Below are positions 6,817 through 14,117 of a stretch of 64,000 bases of DNA, piece by piece (positions within the stretch are counted from its first letter, which is position 1; each line of letters starts with the position of its first letter). The position numbers and the translations under genes are program-made. Under the pieces are notes generated by a model. It was not told the origin of the DNA. It saw nothing but the letters and a program-made list of their open reading frames with translations, and searched no databases. Source of the stretch: Clostridium culturomicium (GTDB lineage: Bacteria > Bacillota > Clostridia > Clostridiales > Clostridiaceae). Location of the stretch: assembly GCF_000821305.1 (NCBI RefSeq), contig NZ_CCXK01000017.1, forward strand, positions 1,184,748-1,248,747, given 5' to 3'.

Positions 6817-7812
6817 CTAATCTTCAATTCCTTTTACAGATTTATATACATTACAGAAGCCTCCAAATATCACTCCTACTATCGGGAACACTATCCAACA
6901 AATCTCCCATCCATCATAAGCTATTCCCCATATAAGAAAAACCATAACTGTTAATGGCCAAACTACACCTGCTACTGCGCCAATAACCTTATTTTCCTCC
7001 TTAACCTTTGGGTTATACTCCCCTTCTTTTAAAAGCTTTTTATGACCTTCATTGCAAGTACTTATATTGATGAAAATAAATACTGCCACAGCTATAACCA
7101 AAATTAAAAGTGTGGTTCCATAGACATAACCTGATTCACTCTTCATCCCACTTAAGAAAAGTATTATCGGTGATAAAATACAAAGTACAACCCCTACAAT
7201 AGTTCCAATAGTTGACTTAGTCCTTAATCTTTCTCCCTCTTCTTCAAGAATAATTCGTGCTGATGGTTGTAAATTAAAGTATCCTTTATCGATGTATTTA
7301 TACTTCTCCATTGATATTCCTGCAAAGATGAATAAAGCCACTGCAACTCCAACAAAGGCTAATAATATAATTAAAGGAGTAATCATTGCTTTATCTTCCA
7401 CAAGTCCTCTGAAAATGATTCCGTCATCATATAATTGATACATGAAAACTAAAACTGCTGCTCCCATCATACAAAGTGCAACCCCTATGCTAATAAGAAA
7501 ATTGCATTTCTTTGTTTCCCTTAAATACTTTTTAGCTTCTTCTAAGTCCATGGATGGTAAATTTTCTTTTTCTGAAGTTACATTCCTTGATGGTTGATTA
7601 ACCTCAATTTCAAACTCTCTAATAATTTCATCGATATTCCCGAACTCTGAAATTACAATTCCAATAGCTTCATTTTCAGTCTTTCCTTCAGATTTAAGCT
7701 CTGCATATTTATCCTCCATATTCATTAGAATATCTTGCTTTAGCTTTTTAAGTTCACCTGTTTTAGGCAATGCTTTAAACATATTCTCGACATAAATTCT
7801 TATAGTTTCCAT
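6817..7812 (-). CDS. HAAS/permease-prefix domain multi-spanning membrane protein
   Basis: 331 residues. Residues 1-75 are a permease-prefix/HAAS domain (TGELKKLKQDILMNMEDKYA, EAIGIVISEFGNIDEIIREF). Transmembrane pairs follow near residues 105-125, 145-165, 205-250 and 285-320. No transporter motif is seen, so it is probably a sensor or modulator partner of the PadR protein encoded upstream (7940-8263). The two genes are separated by 127 nt that contain repeat copy B, so they may be one transcript interrupted by the repeat. ATG follows AAGGAGATGG. Confidence 0.78.
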   Translation of the reverse strand: METIRIYVENMFKALPKTGELKKLKQDILMNMEDKYAELKSEGKTENEAIGIVISEFGNIDEIIREFEIEVNQPSRNVTSEKENLPSMDLEEAKKYLRETKKCNFLISIGVALCMMGAAVLVFMYQLYDDGIIFRGLVEDKAMITPLIILLAFVGVAVALFIFAGISMEKYKYIDKGYFNLQPSARIILEEEGERLRTKSTIGTIVGVVLCILSPIILFLSGMKSESGYVYGTTLLILVIAVAVFIFINISTCNEGHKKLLKEGEYNPKVKEENKVIGAVAGVVWPLTVMVFLIWGIAYDGWEICWIVFPIVGVIFGGFCNVYKSVKGIED

Positions 7813-7819
7813 TATTCCA

Positions 7820-7907
7820 TCTCCTTAAATGAACATCTAAATCTTTGATTTAGTTACTTGAACTTACTCTGTGATCACTCCTCTAACCAATGTTCGGAGA
7901 AGTTTCC
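7820..7907. repeat. Intergenic palindromic repeat, copy B
   Basis: Shares with copy A, in the same order and orientation, the blocks AAATCTTTGATTT, GAACTTACTCT and CTCC/TCTAACCA and the outer CTCCTTAAATGA. It lacks the inner AT-rich hairpin of copy A. It sits between the second padR gene and its HAAS partner and includes the ribosome site region of the latter. Confidence 0.6.
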
Positions 7908-7939
7908 TTACTTTAATTTTCGATTTGACTAATTTGAAG

Positions 7940-8263
7940 TTACTCATTAATAAACCTATTAATAACATTCTTGGTGAGCTTCCACTCCTCACACTTTTCC
8001 TTGTAAAATTCTCTTCCCTTTGGCGTGATTCTAAAATATGTTCTTCTCTTTCCAAAGGTTTCATCTCCAAAGTAAGCTTCAATAAAACCATTTTTCTCCA
8101 GTCTATTAAAGGCGGAATAAAGGGTTGTTTCCTTTATTACATATTCTTCATTTGTTATGGTTTTTATATTTTTCGAAATTTCATAACCATAGGAATCTCC
8201 CTGTAATAAAAGACTTAAAATTATAGTATCATTATATCCTCTGATTATGTCACTACTTATCAA
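7940..8263 (-). CDS. PadR-family transcriptional regulator (second)
   Basis: 107 residues from the preferred start. Typical PadR N-terminus ISSDIIRGYNDTIILSLL, SYGYEISK, recognition helix VIKETTLYSAFNRLEKNGFI, and wing GKRRTYFRITPKG. I prefer the TTG at 8263 because it follows GAAGGTGAG and because PadR proteins start at this point; a GTG at 8293 would add ten residues but has no ribosome site. Three copies of a TACTACGAYAGRT motif lie just upstream. Partner gene is the HAAS protein at 6817. Confidence 0.88.
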   Translation of the reverse strand: MISSDIIRGYNDTIILSLLLQGDSYGYEISKNIKTITNEEYVIKETTLYSAFNRLEKNGFIEAYFGDETFGKRRTYFRITPKGREFYKEKCEEWKLTKNVINRFINE

Positions 8264-8293
8264 ATTCTCACCTTCTTTTATATCATCTTTCAC

Positions 8294-8379
8294 CTACTAC
8301 GACAGATAAAGTTATTACTACATCTATCGTAGTAATATCATACTTTTATATTAACACAACTACTACGACAGGTAAAGTA
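8294..8379 (-). promoter_or_regulatory. Putative operator array of second PadR
   Basis: A direct repeat CTACTACGACAGRTAAAGT at 8294-8314 and 8360-8379, and between them the perfect palindrome ATTACTAC / GTAGTAAT (8314-8336), whose right arm is the same motif inverted (TATCGTAGTA). Three sites in ~85 bp before the padR start suggest cooperative autoregulation. The motif is unlike the palindrome of the first PadR operon, so the two regulators should not cross-talk. Confidence 0.6.
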
Positions 8380-8418
8380 CTTTTGAGAAAATTTTCTAAT
8401 TATTTTTTTAATAAAAAA

Positions 8419-8441
8419 AGAACCACCAAATTGATGGTCTT
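8419..8441 (-). terminator. Terminator of ribokinase gene
   Basis: Imperfect hairpin AGACCATCAA / TTGGTGGTTCT with a following seven-U run on the minus strand, 12 nt after the ribokinase stop. Confidence 0.65.
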
Positions 8442-8453
8442 TCTACTATTATC

Positions 8454-9383
8454 TTATTTATTTTGCGCCTTTAAAAAAGCATCAATATCTTCCCTCCAAG
8501 GCATGGACATTGTAGTTCCAAGCTTTTGAACTGATAAGGCTGCTAATCCATTGGCAAATTTAGCTGCTTCCTTTAAAGATTTTCCTTCCGCTAAAGCTGC
8601 AATAAGTCCACCGTTGAAGGCATCTCCAGCTCCCGTTGTATCTAAAGCTTTAACTTTATAAGCTGGGATTAATTCATCAATGGCCCCGTCAGCTATGTAT
8701 ACACCCCTATGTCCAAGAGTTATAACCACCTGCTTTACACCTCTATCAAAGAAGTATTTCGCTGTATTCCTCATATCTTCTTCAGTTTCAATTTTTATTC
8801 CTGTTAGAATTTCAGCCTCAACCTCATTTGGTGTAACCATGTCCACCTTTGAAAGAAGGTCATCTGTAATAGGCTGAATTGGTGCAGTATTTAAAATAAC
8901 CTTAACACCATTTTTATGTGCTATATCGACAATACTTTCAATGGCACTCATATTAGTTTCAAGCTGTGTTAACAGATACTCTGAATTTTTAATAACCTCT
9001 TCTGCCTTATCTATTTCTTCATCCTTTATGTTATTACAAGCTCCCGGAATAACAACTATTTCATTCTGACTCGTATTCTCATCTACCATAATTAAAGCTA
9101 CACCAGTTTGTACATCTTCTGCAGAAAACACATAATCAGAATTCATTTTCAGTTCCTTCATAATGTTTAAAGCTACATCAGCAAAAGCATCCTTACCAAC
9201 CTTTGTAATCATAGTTATATCTGAACCAGCCTTATGAGCTGCCACTCCTTGATTAAAGCCCTTTCCGCCAGGTCCCATCTGAAACATTGACCCTATAACT
9301 GTCTCACCCTTTTGTGGAAGGTGTGGTGTTCTTCCCATTAAATCTACCACAAAACTTCCAAAAACCGTTATCTTCTTTTTCAT
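8454..9383 (-). CDS. rbsK: Ribokinase (PfkB family)
   Basis: Phosphorylates D-ribose to ribose 5-phosphate in the cytoplasm. 309 residues, normal for the family. Signature 1 GGKGFNQGVAAHKAG near residue 40 and signature 2 ALDTTGAGDAFNGG with the catalytic Asp near residue 252 are intact; the N-terminal DxxG equivalents (FVVDLMGRTPHLP) also fit RbsK more than fructokinase. Start is ATG 9383, 6 nt after AGAGGTGG; a longer open frame upstream is not preferred. No rbs transporter is nearby. The 5' leader contains repeat copy C. Related sugar kinases cannot be fully excluded. Confidence 0.87.
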   Translation of the reverse strand: MKKKITVFGSFVVDLMGRTPHLPQKGETVIGSMFQMGPGGKGFNQGVAAHKAGSDITMITKVGKDAFADVALNIMKELKMNSDYVFSAEDVQTGVALIMVDENTSQNEIVVIPGACNNIKDEEIDKAEEVIKNSEYLLTQLETNMSAIESIVDIAHKNGVKVILNTAPIQPITDDLLSKVDMVTPNEVEAEILTGIKIETEEDMRNTAKYFFDRGVKQVVITLGHRGVYIADGAIDELIPAYKVKALDTTGAGDAFNGGLIAALAEGKSLKEAAKFANGLAALSVQKLGTTMSMPWREDIDAFLKAQNK

Positions 9384-9439
9384 AGCCATCCACCTCTTAT
9401 ATTTATTATAAATTAAAAACCCCTTTACCTTTTTATTTA

Positions 9440-9546
9440 CGGGAGTACTTTGAGTAGCTAAATCATATATACACACCGTAGAACTTCCACTACCCAAATC
9501 AAAGGTCTAGAGTATCACTTCTGGTTTGTCACATCTATACTCCCCT
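9440..9546. repeat. Intergenic palindromic repeat, copy C, in the ribokinase leader
   Basis: About 105 bp bounded by GGGAGTA and TACTCCC. Contains CCAAATCAAAGGT and GAGTATCACTT, both shared with copy D at 35701-35732, and GGGAGTACT as in copy A. A minus-strand TATAAT at 9564-9569 would start transcription at the element's edge, so it forms the ribokinase 5' UTR. In RNA, GAGTAT can pair either with the near ATACTC or its extended form with the far TACTCCC. Bases 9547-9738 hold nothing else I can support. Confidence 0.5.
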
Positions 9547-9738
9547 TTAAAGTTCTGAAAAAATTATATCATAAAACTCTTCCTAATTTTCTAAATTAAA
9601 TTAATTATTCAACCTAAAGTTTACTTTTCTAAAACTTATCATTTACATACTAATGATATTATTGAATTAACAACCTACTCATTTAAATAAATATATATAA
9701 TAAGTGCTAAATATTTTTTCTTTTATACCCCCAAGAAA

Positions 9739-9769
9739 AGGCATACCACTCCTCCAATATGGTATGCCT
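9739..9769 (-). terminator. Terminator of nucleotidyltransferase gene
   Basis: 10-bp perfect stem AGGCATACCA / TGGTATGCCT, 11-nt loop, followed by UUUUC on the minus strand; ~120 nt after the stop at 9888. Confidence 0.65.
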
Positions 9770-9887
9770 ATTTTATCATCCAATTACTATTCAGACCCAT
9801 CTTCTTATTTTTCAAAATTCATTTATATATATAAATCCATACAGCTCCTTTGTTTTTAATGATATCAATATTTAAACATGTTTCATT

Positions 9888-10439
9888 CTATTGTATTATA
9901 CTTATAATATCTAGCTTAACACTATCAGGTAAATTATTACTTAAGTTTCTTTCTAATAAATTTCTATACTTTATTCCTGATTTACTAAAATACTCTTTAA
10001 TTAAAGGTATTCTTTTCTTTGGATCACCCATTACACCATATGCTACAAACCAATCTTCTATAGTTGTAAGATTTACTTTTACACCATCAATTAACATATA
10101 TTCCTTAATGGCATCATTATCTAAAATAAACTCATATATTTTTCCTTGCTCTACCTCTATTTTAAAGTCTCCAAGAAACTCTATCATGACACCTTCTACC
10201 ATATATCCAAAAAACTCTTTTGTTCTAAAAGGACTTTTTGACTCTAATTCTACATATGTTCCCATAGTGTCCATAAACGCTTTTATTTTCTCTGCATAGC
10301 TTGCATCCACTATTATATCAATATCATTGGGCTTCTTTACCAAACCATAGTGATTTAGCATTACTGAGCCGCCTACACCCCAAGTACAATTTAACTTGTT
10401 TAACCCATCTGCTATTTTCTTTAATACATCTTTATTCAT
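9888..10439 (-). CDS. Nucleotidyltransferase-fold protein
   Basis: 183 residues. Early motif CTWGVGGSVMLNHYGLVKKP and then NDIDIIVDAS give the GG..DxD pattern of pol-beta-type nucleotidyltransferases of the DUF6036/AbiEii-like group (GGS then D-I-D near residue 40). Further acidic residues follow in MIEFLGDFKIEVEQ. Such proteins include antitoxin-linked toxins, but no partner antitoxin gene is adjacent, so I do not call a toxin. It starts 10 nt after a weak purine-rich site, 29 nt after the deformylase stop, and may share its mRNA. Confidence 0.7.
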   Translation of the reverse strand: MNKDVLKKIADGLNKLNCTWGVGGSVMLNHYGLVKKPNDIDIIVDASYAEKIKAFMDTMGTYVELESKSPFRTKEFFGYMVEGVMIEFLGDFKIEVEQGKIYEFILDNDAIKEYMLIDGVKVNLTTIEDWFVAYGVMGDPKKRIPLIKEYFSKSGIKYRNLLERNLSNNLPDSVKLDIISIIQ

Positions 10440-10467
10440 ATCTTAATTCTCACCTTCAATTAAATTT

Positions 10468-10878
10468 TTAAATTATTATCCCCTCAAAGTGATCCACCTC
10501 ATGCTGAATAATCTGGGCTTGAAATCCAACAAATACATGCTTTTGCTTCTTAAAATTCCTATCAAGATATTCCACCTCTATTTTTTCATATCTTTTAGTT
10601 TTTCTAAAACCGGTTAAAGATAGACAGCTTTCTTCAGCCTCGTAACATCCTTCCTTCTTAAGAATAACAGGATTCACCATAGGGACAAGCATTGGGCCCA
10701 TACAGAATACCAGAATACGCTTCTTTACCCCAATCATATTAGCTGCCATCCCTACACATTTATCTAAATTAGCCCTTAAAGTATCCTCTAGGTCCTTAAT
10801 AACCTGCATATCAGCCTTAGTTGCTGGCTCTGATTTCTGACCTAAGAATAATACATCCTTAACCACTGGTTTTATCAT
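10468..10878 (-). CDS. def: Peptide deformylase-like protein (variant motifs)
   Basis: 136 residues. Removes the formyl group from nascent proteins if active. Metal-site motif 3 is intact (QHEVDHFEG, HExxDH). Motif 2 is ESCLS where EGCLS is usual, and motif 1 is VGMAANMIG where GxGLAAxQ is usual, so the oxyanion-side Gln is replaced by Met. This pattern is common in the second deformylase-like proteins of clostridia, which are shorter than the housekeeping enzyme. A housekeeping def must lie elsewhere. Start ATG 10878 follows AGGTTGGAAT. Catalytic competence is uncertain. Confidence 0.82.
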   Translation of the reverse strand: MIKPVVKDVLFLGQKSEPATKADMQVIKDLEDTLRANLDKCVGMAANMIGVKKRILVFCMGPMLVPMVNPVILKKEGCYEAEESCLSLTGFRKTKRYEKIEVEYLDRNFKKQKHVFVGFQAQIIQHEVDHFEGIII

Positions 10879-11072
10879 TTTAATTCCAACCTTTCTAACC
10901 TCTATTATTTAATTTCAACTTCACATGAAACTATTGATAATAAAATATATCCTACCATAAATACTTTCAAAATAAAATTACTATTCTTCACCATTAAGTA
11001 TATACTAAAAATTACAATATATCTTACCCTCATATTTATGCTATAATTTAGCAAGTAAAAGGAGTTGATAAC

Positions 11073-11231
11073 ATGTTTGAAAGTGGACAAGATCACTGCA
11101 CCTGTCTAAATACAAAATGTCCAAGACATGGGAACTGTAAAGAATGTATTGAGCATCACAAGAATAAAAAAGATAATCCATTAACCGCTTGTAAGCGCTT
11201 AAAAAGAAGTAATCTAATTTTAAAATTATAA
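11073..11231 (+). CDS. Cys-rich 52-residue protein
   Basis: Short gene on the plus strand with a good ribosome site (AGGAGTTGATAAC-ATG) and its own terminator. The product starts MFESGQDHCTCLNTKCPRHG, continues NCKECIEHH, and ends in a basic tail; six Cys and several His are packed in residues 8-40, in pairs like CxC, CPRHGNCKEC. This looks like a small zinc- or metal-binding protein; similar short Cys-rich proteins are found in many clostridia without assigned function. It is convergent with the regulator gene at 11341. Confidence 0.72.
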   Translation: MFESGQDHCTCLNTKCPRHGNCKECIEHHKNKKDNPLTACKRLKRSNLILKL

Positions 11232-11252
11232 TAGATTAACTGTTGGAATTTA

Positions 11253-11283
11253 AAAGAGCTATCACTTCAAGTGATGGCTCTTT
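11253..11283 (+). terminator. Terminator of Cys-rich miniprotein gene
   Basis: 15-bp stem AAAGAGCTATCACTT / AAGTGATGGCTCTTT (one G:U) with a 1-3 nt loop and following TTTTT on the plus strand. Confidence 0.82.
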
Positions 11284-11340
11284 TTCAACTAATATAATAA
11301 CATTTTAATAAAAACTAATACTTATTACTTAATATGAAAT

Positions 11341-12681
11341 CTAAAGTTTATTCTTAAGGATATGATACACCTTCGCTGGACGTCCTACATTATACTTGGA
11401 TCTCTTAAAATCTACTGTTGCTATTCCAGCTTTCTCAAGATTTCCAAAAACTCTATTAGCGTTTCGTATACTTCCACCAAAGTAATCCACAAAATCTTGC
11501 GCATATAAATCATAGGATTCCTTTTCTTTTATTATATGAAATATCTTCTGAATAGTTATTTCAGAAAGCTGCGTTTGCTTAGCTACTCTGCTTACCTCTT
11601 CATCCTTCTCCAAACTGTATGTAATAGATTCATCTTTATCTAAAGGACCTTTAATTTCGCCTTCTTCATTAATCAAAAAATTTCCGCCATTACATAGCCC
11701 GTAACGTGAAGCCTTAACTGCATTATTTCTAGCTTCTTTCAAATTTTTCCCTATTCCATATCCTATGGAAACCTTTTGATTTTCATTAACCTTACTAAGG
11801 TATTTACTTAAATCACATTGTGTATAATCTTTAGTCATATCCGATACAACAGATTTATTCGTGTATATCTCTAATCCATAAGAAACAGCTTTTACAACAA
11901 AATCAAAGAAATTATTTTTTGCATAATCCAAAATATGTTTTTGTAACAATGCACATTGCCAATCTAACTCCTCATGGCTAAATGAACCCTGTATTGATAT
12001 CTTTATTGCAGCAGGGTTTAATTTTTCATAACTCTCCACAGTGATTAAGGCCTCAATCTTTTCTACTATACCCTTAATATGCTCAATACTAGGGAAACCA
12101 TAAGAACTGTTAATGCCCTTTTCCTTTAAAAAAGGCATCAAACTGCTAAATACACAAATTATATAATCTATGTTGCCATTTTCCCAAAGTGATAGTATTT
12201 TAGATTTAATTATTTCTTCAGTAGAAATCAACTCACTTATATTTTTATTTTCAAAATAACTATATGGTAAATATTTTTCTCCTAAAAGCTTATTTATATT
12301 AATGTCAATTAATTTATCACAAGTTATAAATTCATCAAATAATGTAAAAAAGTCCATACCCACTCTATTAAACTCTAAGGTTTTATTCTCTGAGATTAAT
12401 TGAAGCATTAATCTATATATTCCAGCTAAATCAGTTTCTAATGTTAGAATATCCCCCTGTAAATCTGGATTAACTTTCTCAACGATACTTTTAGCAGCAC
12501 TTCCACTCACCACTAATTTATCAAAATCATTCTTTGATAAATTAGTGGTTATCTCTGATAGATGCCTAAAATTAATATAATCTATAATTTCCCATTTAAA
12601 AGAAGGTTTTATATTTTTTAAATTTTCTTCTATGTAATCATGTATATATGGAGTTAATATAAAAATTATCTTTGCATTCAT
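11341..12681 (-). CDS. Transcriptional regulator: sensor, GGDEF-like and winged-helix domains
   Basis: 446 residues, read as three parts. Residues 1-220 resemble a PrpR-N/receiver-like ligand sensor (AKIIFILTPYIHDYIEENL, VVSGSAAKSIVE). Residues 225-345 look like a degenerate nucleotide-cyclase/GGDEF fold (VSIGYGIGKNLKEARNNAVK, ASRYG) without the GGDEF loop. The C-terminus 365-446 is a winged helix (LSEITIQKIFHII, RNANRVFGNLEKAGIATVDF, GRPAKVYHIL). It is divergent from the M20 hydrolase and exporter genes and likely controls them; an inverted repeat CGGAAT-N11-ATTCCG lies in the shared 213-bp region. Confidence 0.7.
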   Translation of the reverse strand: MNAKIIFILTPYIHDYIEENLKNIKPSFKWEIIDYINFRHLSEITTNLSKNDFDKLVVSGSAAKSIVEKVNPDLQGDILTLETDLAGIYRLMLQLISENKTLEFNRVGMDFFTLFDEFITCDKLIDININKLLGEKYLPYSYFENKNISELISTEEIIKSKILSLWENGNIDYIICVFSSLMPFLKEKGINSSYGFPSIEHIKGIVEKIEALITVESYEKLNPAAIKISIQGSFSHEELDWQCALLQKHILDYAKNNFFDFVVKAVSYGLEIYTNKSVVSDMTKDYTQCDLSKYLSKVNENQKVSIGYGIGKNLKEARNNAVKASRYGLCNGGNFLINEEGEIKGPLDKDESITYSLEKDEEVSRVAKQTQLSEITIQKIFHIIKEKESYDLYAQDFVDYFGGSIRNANRVFGNLEKAGIATVDFKRSKYNVGRPAKVYHILKNKL

Positions 12682-12848
12682 GTCATTCGCTCCTGTCCTT
12701 AGAAACTTATAAATATAATTGTATATTACTATTATACTTCCTTAGCTGCTATTACTCTATAAAATAAAACAATAATTGACGAAATTTATTTTTATAATAT
12801 TCAATAAATTTATTGACATAATTATGGCATAGCTTTATATTTAACTTA

Positions 12849-12871
12849 CGGAATGTTCCTATATTATTCCG
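12849..12871. promoter_or_regulatory. Inverted repeat in divergent regulator-hydrolase region
   Basis: CGGAAT and ATTCCG separated by 11 bp, 24 bp before the ATG of the M20 gene. It is the only clear symmetry in the divergent intergenic region, so it is the candidate operator of the 11341-12681 regulator. Confidence 0.4.
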
Positions 12872-12894
12872 AAATTAAAAATGGAGGTATTTTT

Positions 12895-14070
12895 ATGGAT
12901 TATTTAAAACAAGCAACAAAATTAAAAAATCAATTAATAATGTACAGAAGAAAAATTCACAGCTATGCTGAAGTTGGCATGAACCTGCCTAAAACTGTTG
13001 ACTTTGTTATTTCAGAATTAAAAGCAATGGGCTATTCGCCAAAAAAAGTTGGGCAAAGTGGGGTTACTGCCACCATAGGCTGCAGTGGTAAAGTTATATT
13101 ACTTCGAGCTGACATGGATGCACTTCCTATGGAGGAAAAAAGCGGTGAACCTTTTGCTAGTACAAATGGTAATTGCCACGGATGTGGACATGATATGCAT
13201 ACAGCCATGCTCTTAGGTGCAGCAAAACTTTTAAAGGAAAATGAAGCTCAATTAAGTGGTACTGTGAAACTAATGTTTCAACCTGGGGAAGAACTCTTTA
13301 AAGGTTCGAAAGATATGATTGAGGCTGGTATTTTGGAAAATCCAAAAGTTGATGCTGCCTTAGCTATTCATACAGCTACAGGTGTAACACCTCTTGGTGT
13401 ATTTATGTATAACAATAGCAGTACTATGATGTGTTCAGCAGATACTTTTAAAATTACTATCAAAGGTAAAGGTTCTCATGGTTCCTATCCTCAAAATTCC
13501 ATTGACCCAATTAACATAGCTGCTCATGTTATCCTTGCCACTCAAGAGGTAATTGCTAGAGAAACTATACCATCAGAGCTATGTGTTCTTACTATTGGCA
13601 GTATTAATGCAGGTTCTATGGCAAATTCAATTCCTGAATCTGCTGTAATCACGGGTTCTATCAGGGCATCTTCAAAGGAAATGCGTTCCACTATGGTATC
13701 AAGAACAAAGGAAATTGCTGAACTTACTGCAGCAACCTTCCGTGGCACCTGTGAATTTGAACTGCTTTCTGGTACACCACCACTAATCTGTAATCCTCAG
13801 GTAGTAAACAGTATGGTTAAGTATATAAATGAGTTAGATTTTCAAGGAAAGTCCCCTTATCCAGGTCTTCAAGCAAATGCCTCTGAAGATTTTGCTGAAA
13901 TAAGTGATCGTGTTCCAAGTGCATATATGATGTTAGGTGCTGGATTCCCTACTGACCCAAAAGCAGCAAATGCTCATGACCCAGCGGTTAGATTTAATGA
14001 AGATGCACTACCAATTGGTGCGGCTATTTTAGCCCACTGTGCTGAACGTTGGTTAGCCGATAACCAATAA
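12895..14070 (+). CDS. M20-family amidohydrolase (hippurate/N-acyl-amino-acid hydrolase type)
   Basis: 391 residues from ATG 12895, which follows GGAGGTATTTTT. Hydrolyses an amide bond of an N-acylated amino acid or similar, using two metal ions. Metal-site motifs: LRADMDALPM (Asp), CHGCGHDMHTA (His, Asp), MFQPGEE (catalytic Glu and ligand Glu), AIHT (His) and a C-terminal ASEDFAEIS; the dimerisation domain IKGKGSHGSYPQ lies in the middle. Typical of the IAA-amino-acid hydrolase/HipO subfamily. It is followed 47 nt later by a 14-TM MFS gene; the pair probably handles one substrate under the divergent regulator. Confidence 0.9.
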   Translation: MDYLKQATKLKNQLIMYRRKIHSYAEVGMNLPKTVDFVISELKAMGYSPKKVGQSGVTATIGCSGKVILLRADMDALPMEEKSGEPFASTNGNCHGCGHDMHTAMLLGAAKLLKENEAQLSGTVKLMFQPGEELFKGSKDMIEAGILENPKVDAALAIHTATGVTPLGVFMYNNSSTMMCSADTFKITIKGKGSHGSYPQNSIDPINIAAHVILATQEVIARETIPSELCVLTIGSINAGSMANSIPESAVITGSIRASSKEMRSTMVSRTKEIAELTAATFRGTCEFELLSGTPPLICNPQVVNSMVKYINELDFQGKSPYPGLQANASEDFAEISDRVPSAYMMLGAGFPTDPKAANAHDPAVRFNEDALPIGAAILAHCAERWLADNQ

Positions 14071-14117
14071 TATAGTTTACTTTAAAATCAAATATATTTT
14101 AAATTGGGGGTATCATT

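Noticed and set aside
9384..9497. N-terminal extension of ribokinase (start at 9497)
   Set aside because: No ribosome site; the extension runs through repeat copy C, while ATG 9383 has AGAGGTGG at 6 nt and matches the family start.
9440..9546. A known riboswitch (purine, yybP-ykoY, guanidine) in the ribokinase leader
   Set aside because: GGGGAGTA resembles the yybP start, but the conserved inner loops of these classes are missing, and the same words occur at non-sugar genes in both orientations.
9888..10439. AbiEii-type toxin
   Set aside because: Fold pattern fits, but there is no neighbouring AbiEi-like antitoxin; the gene follows a deformylase.
10905..11096. Minus-strand 63-codon frame upstream of the deformylase
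   Set aside because: Hydrophobic AT-rich text without ribosome site; it overlaps the promoter and start of the better-supported plus-strand Cys-rich gene.
11400..12681. Active diguanylate cyclase
   Set aside because: The GGDEF loop itself is absent; only the general fold pattern remains and the protein ends in a winged helix.
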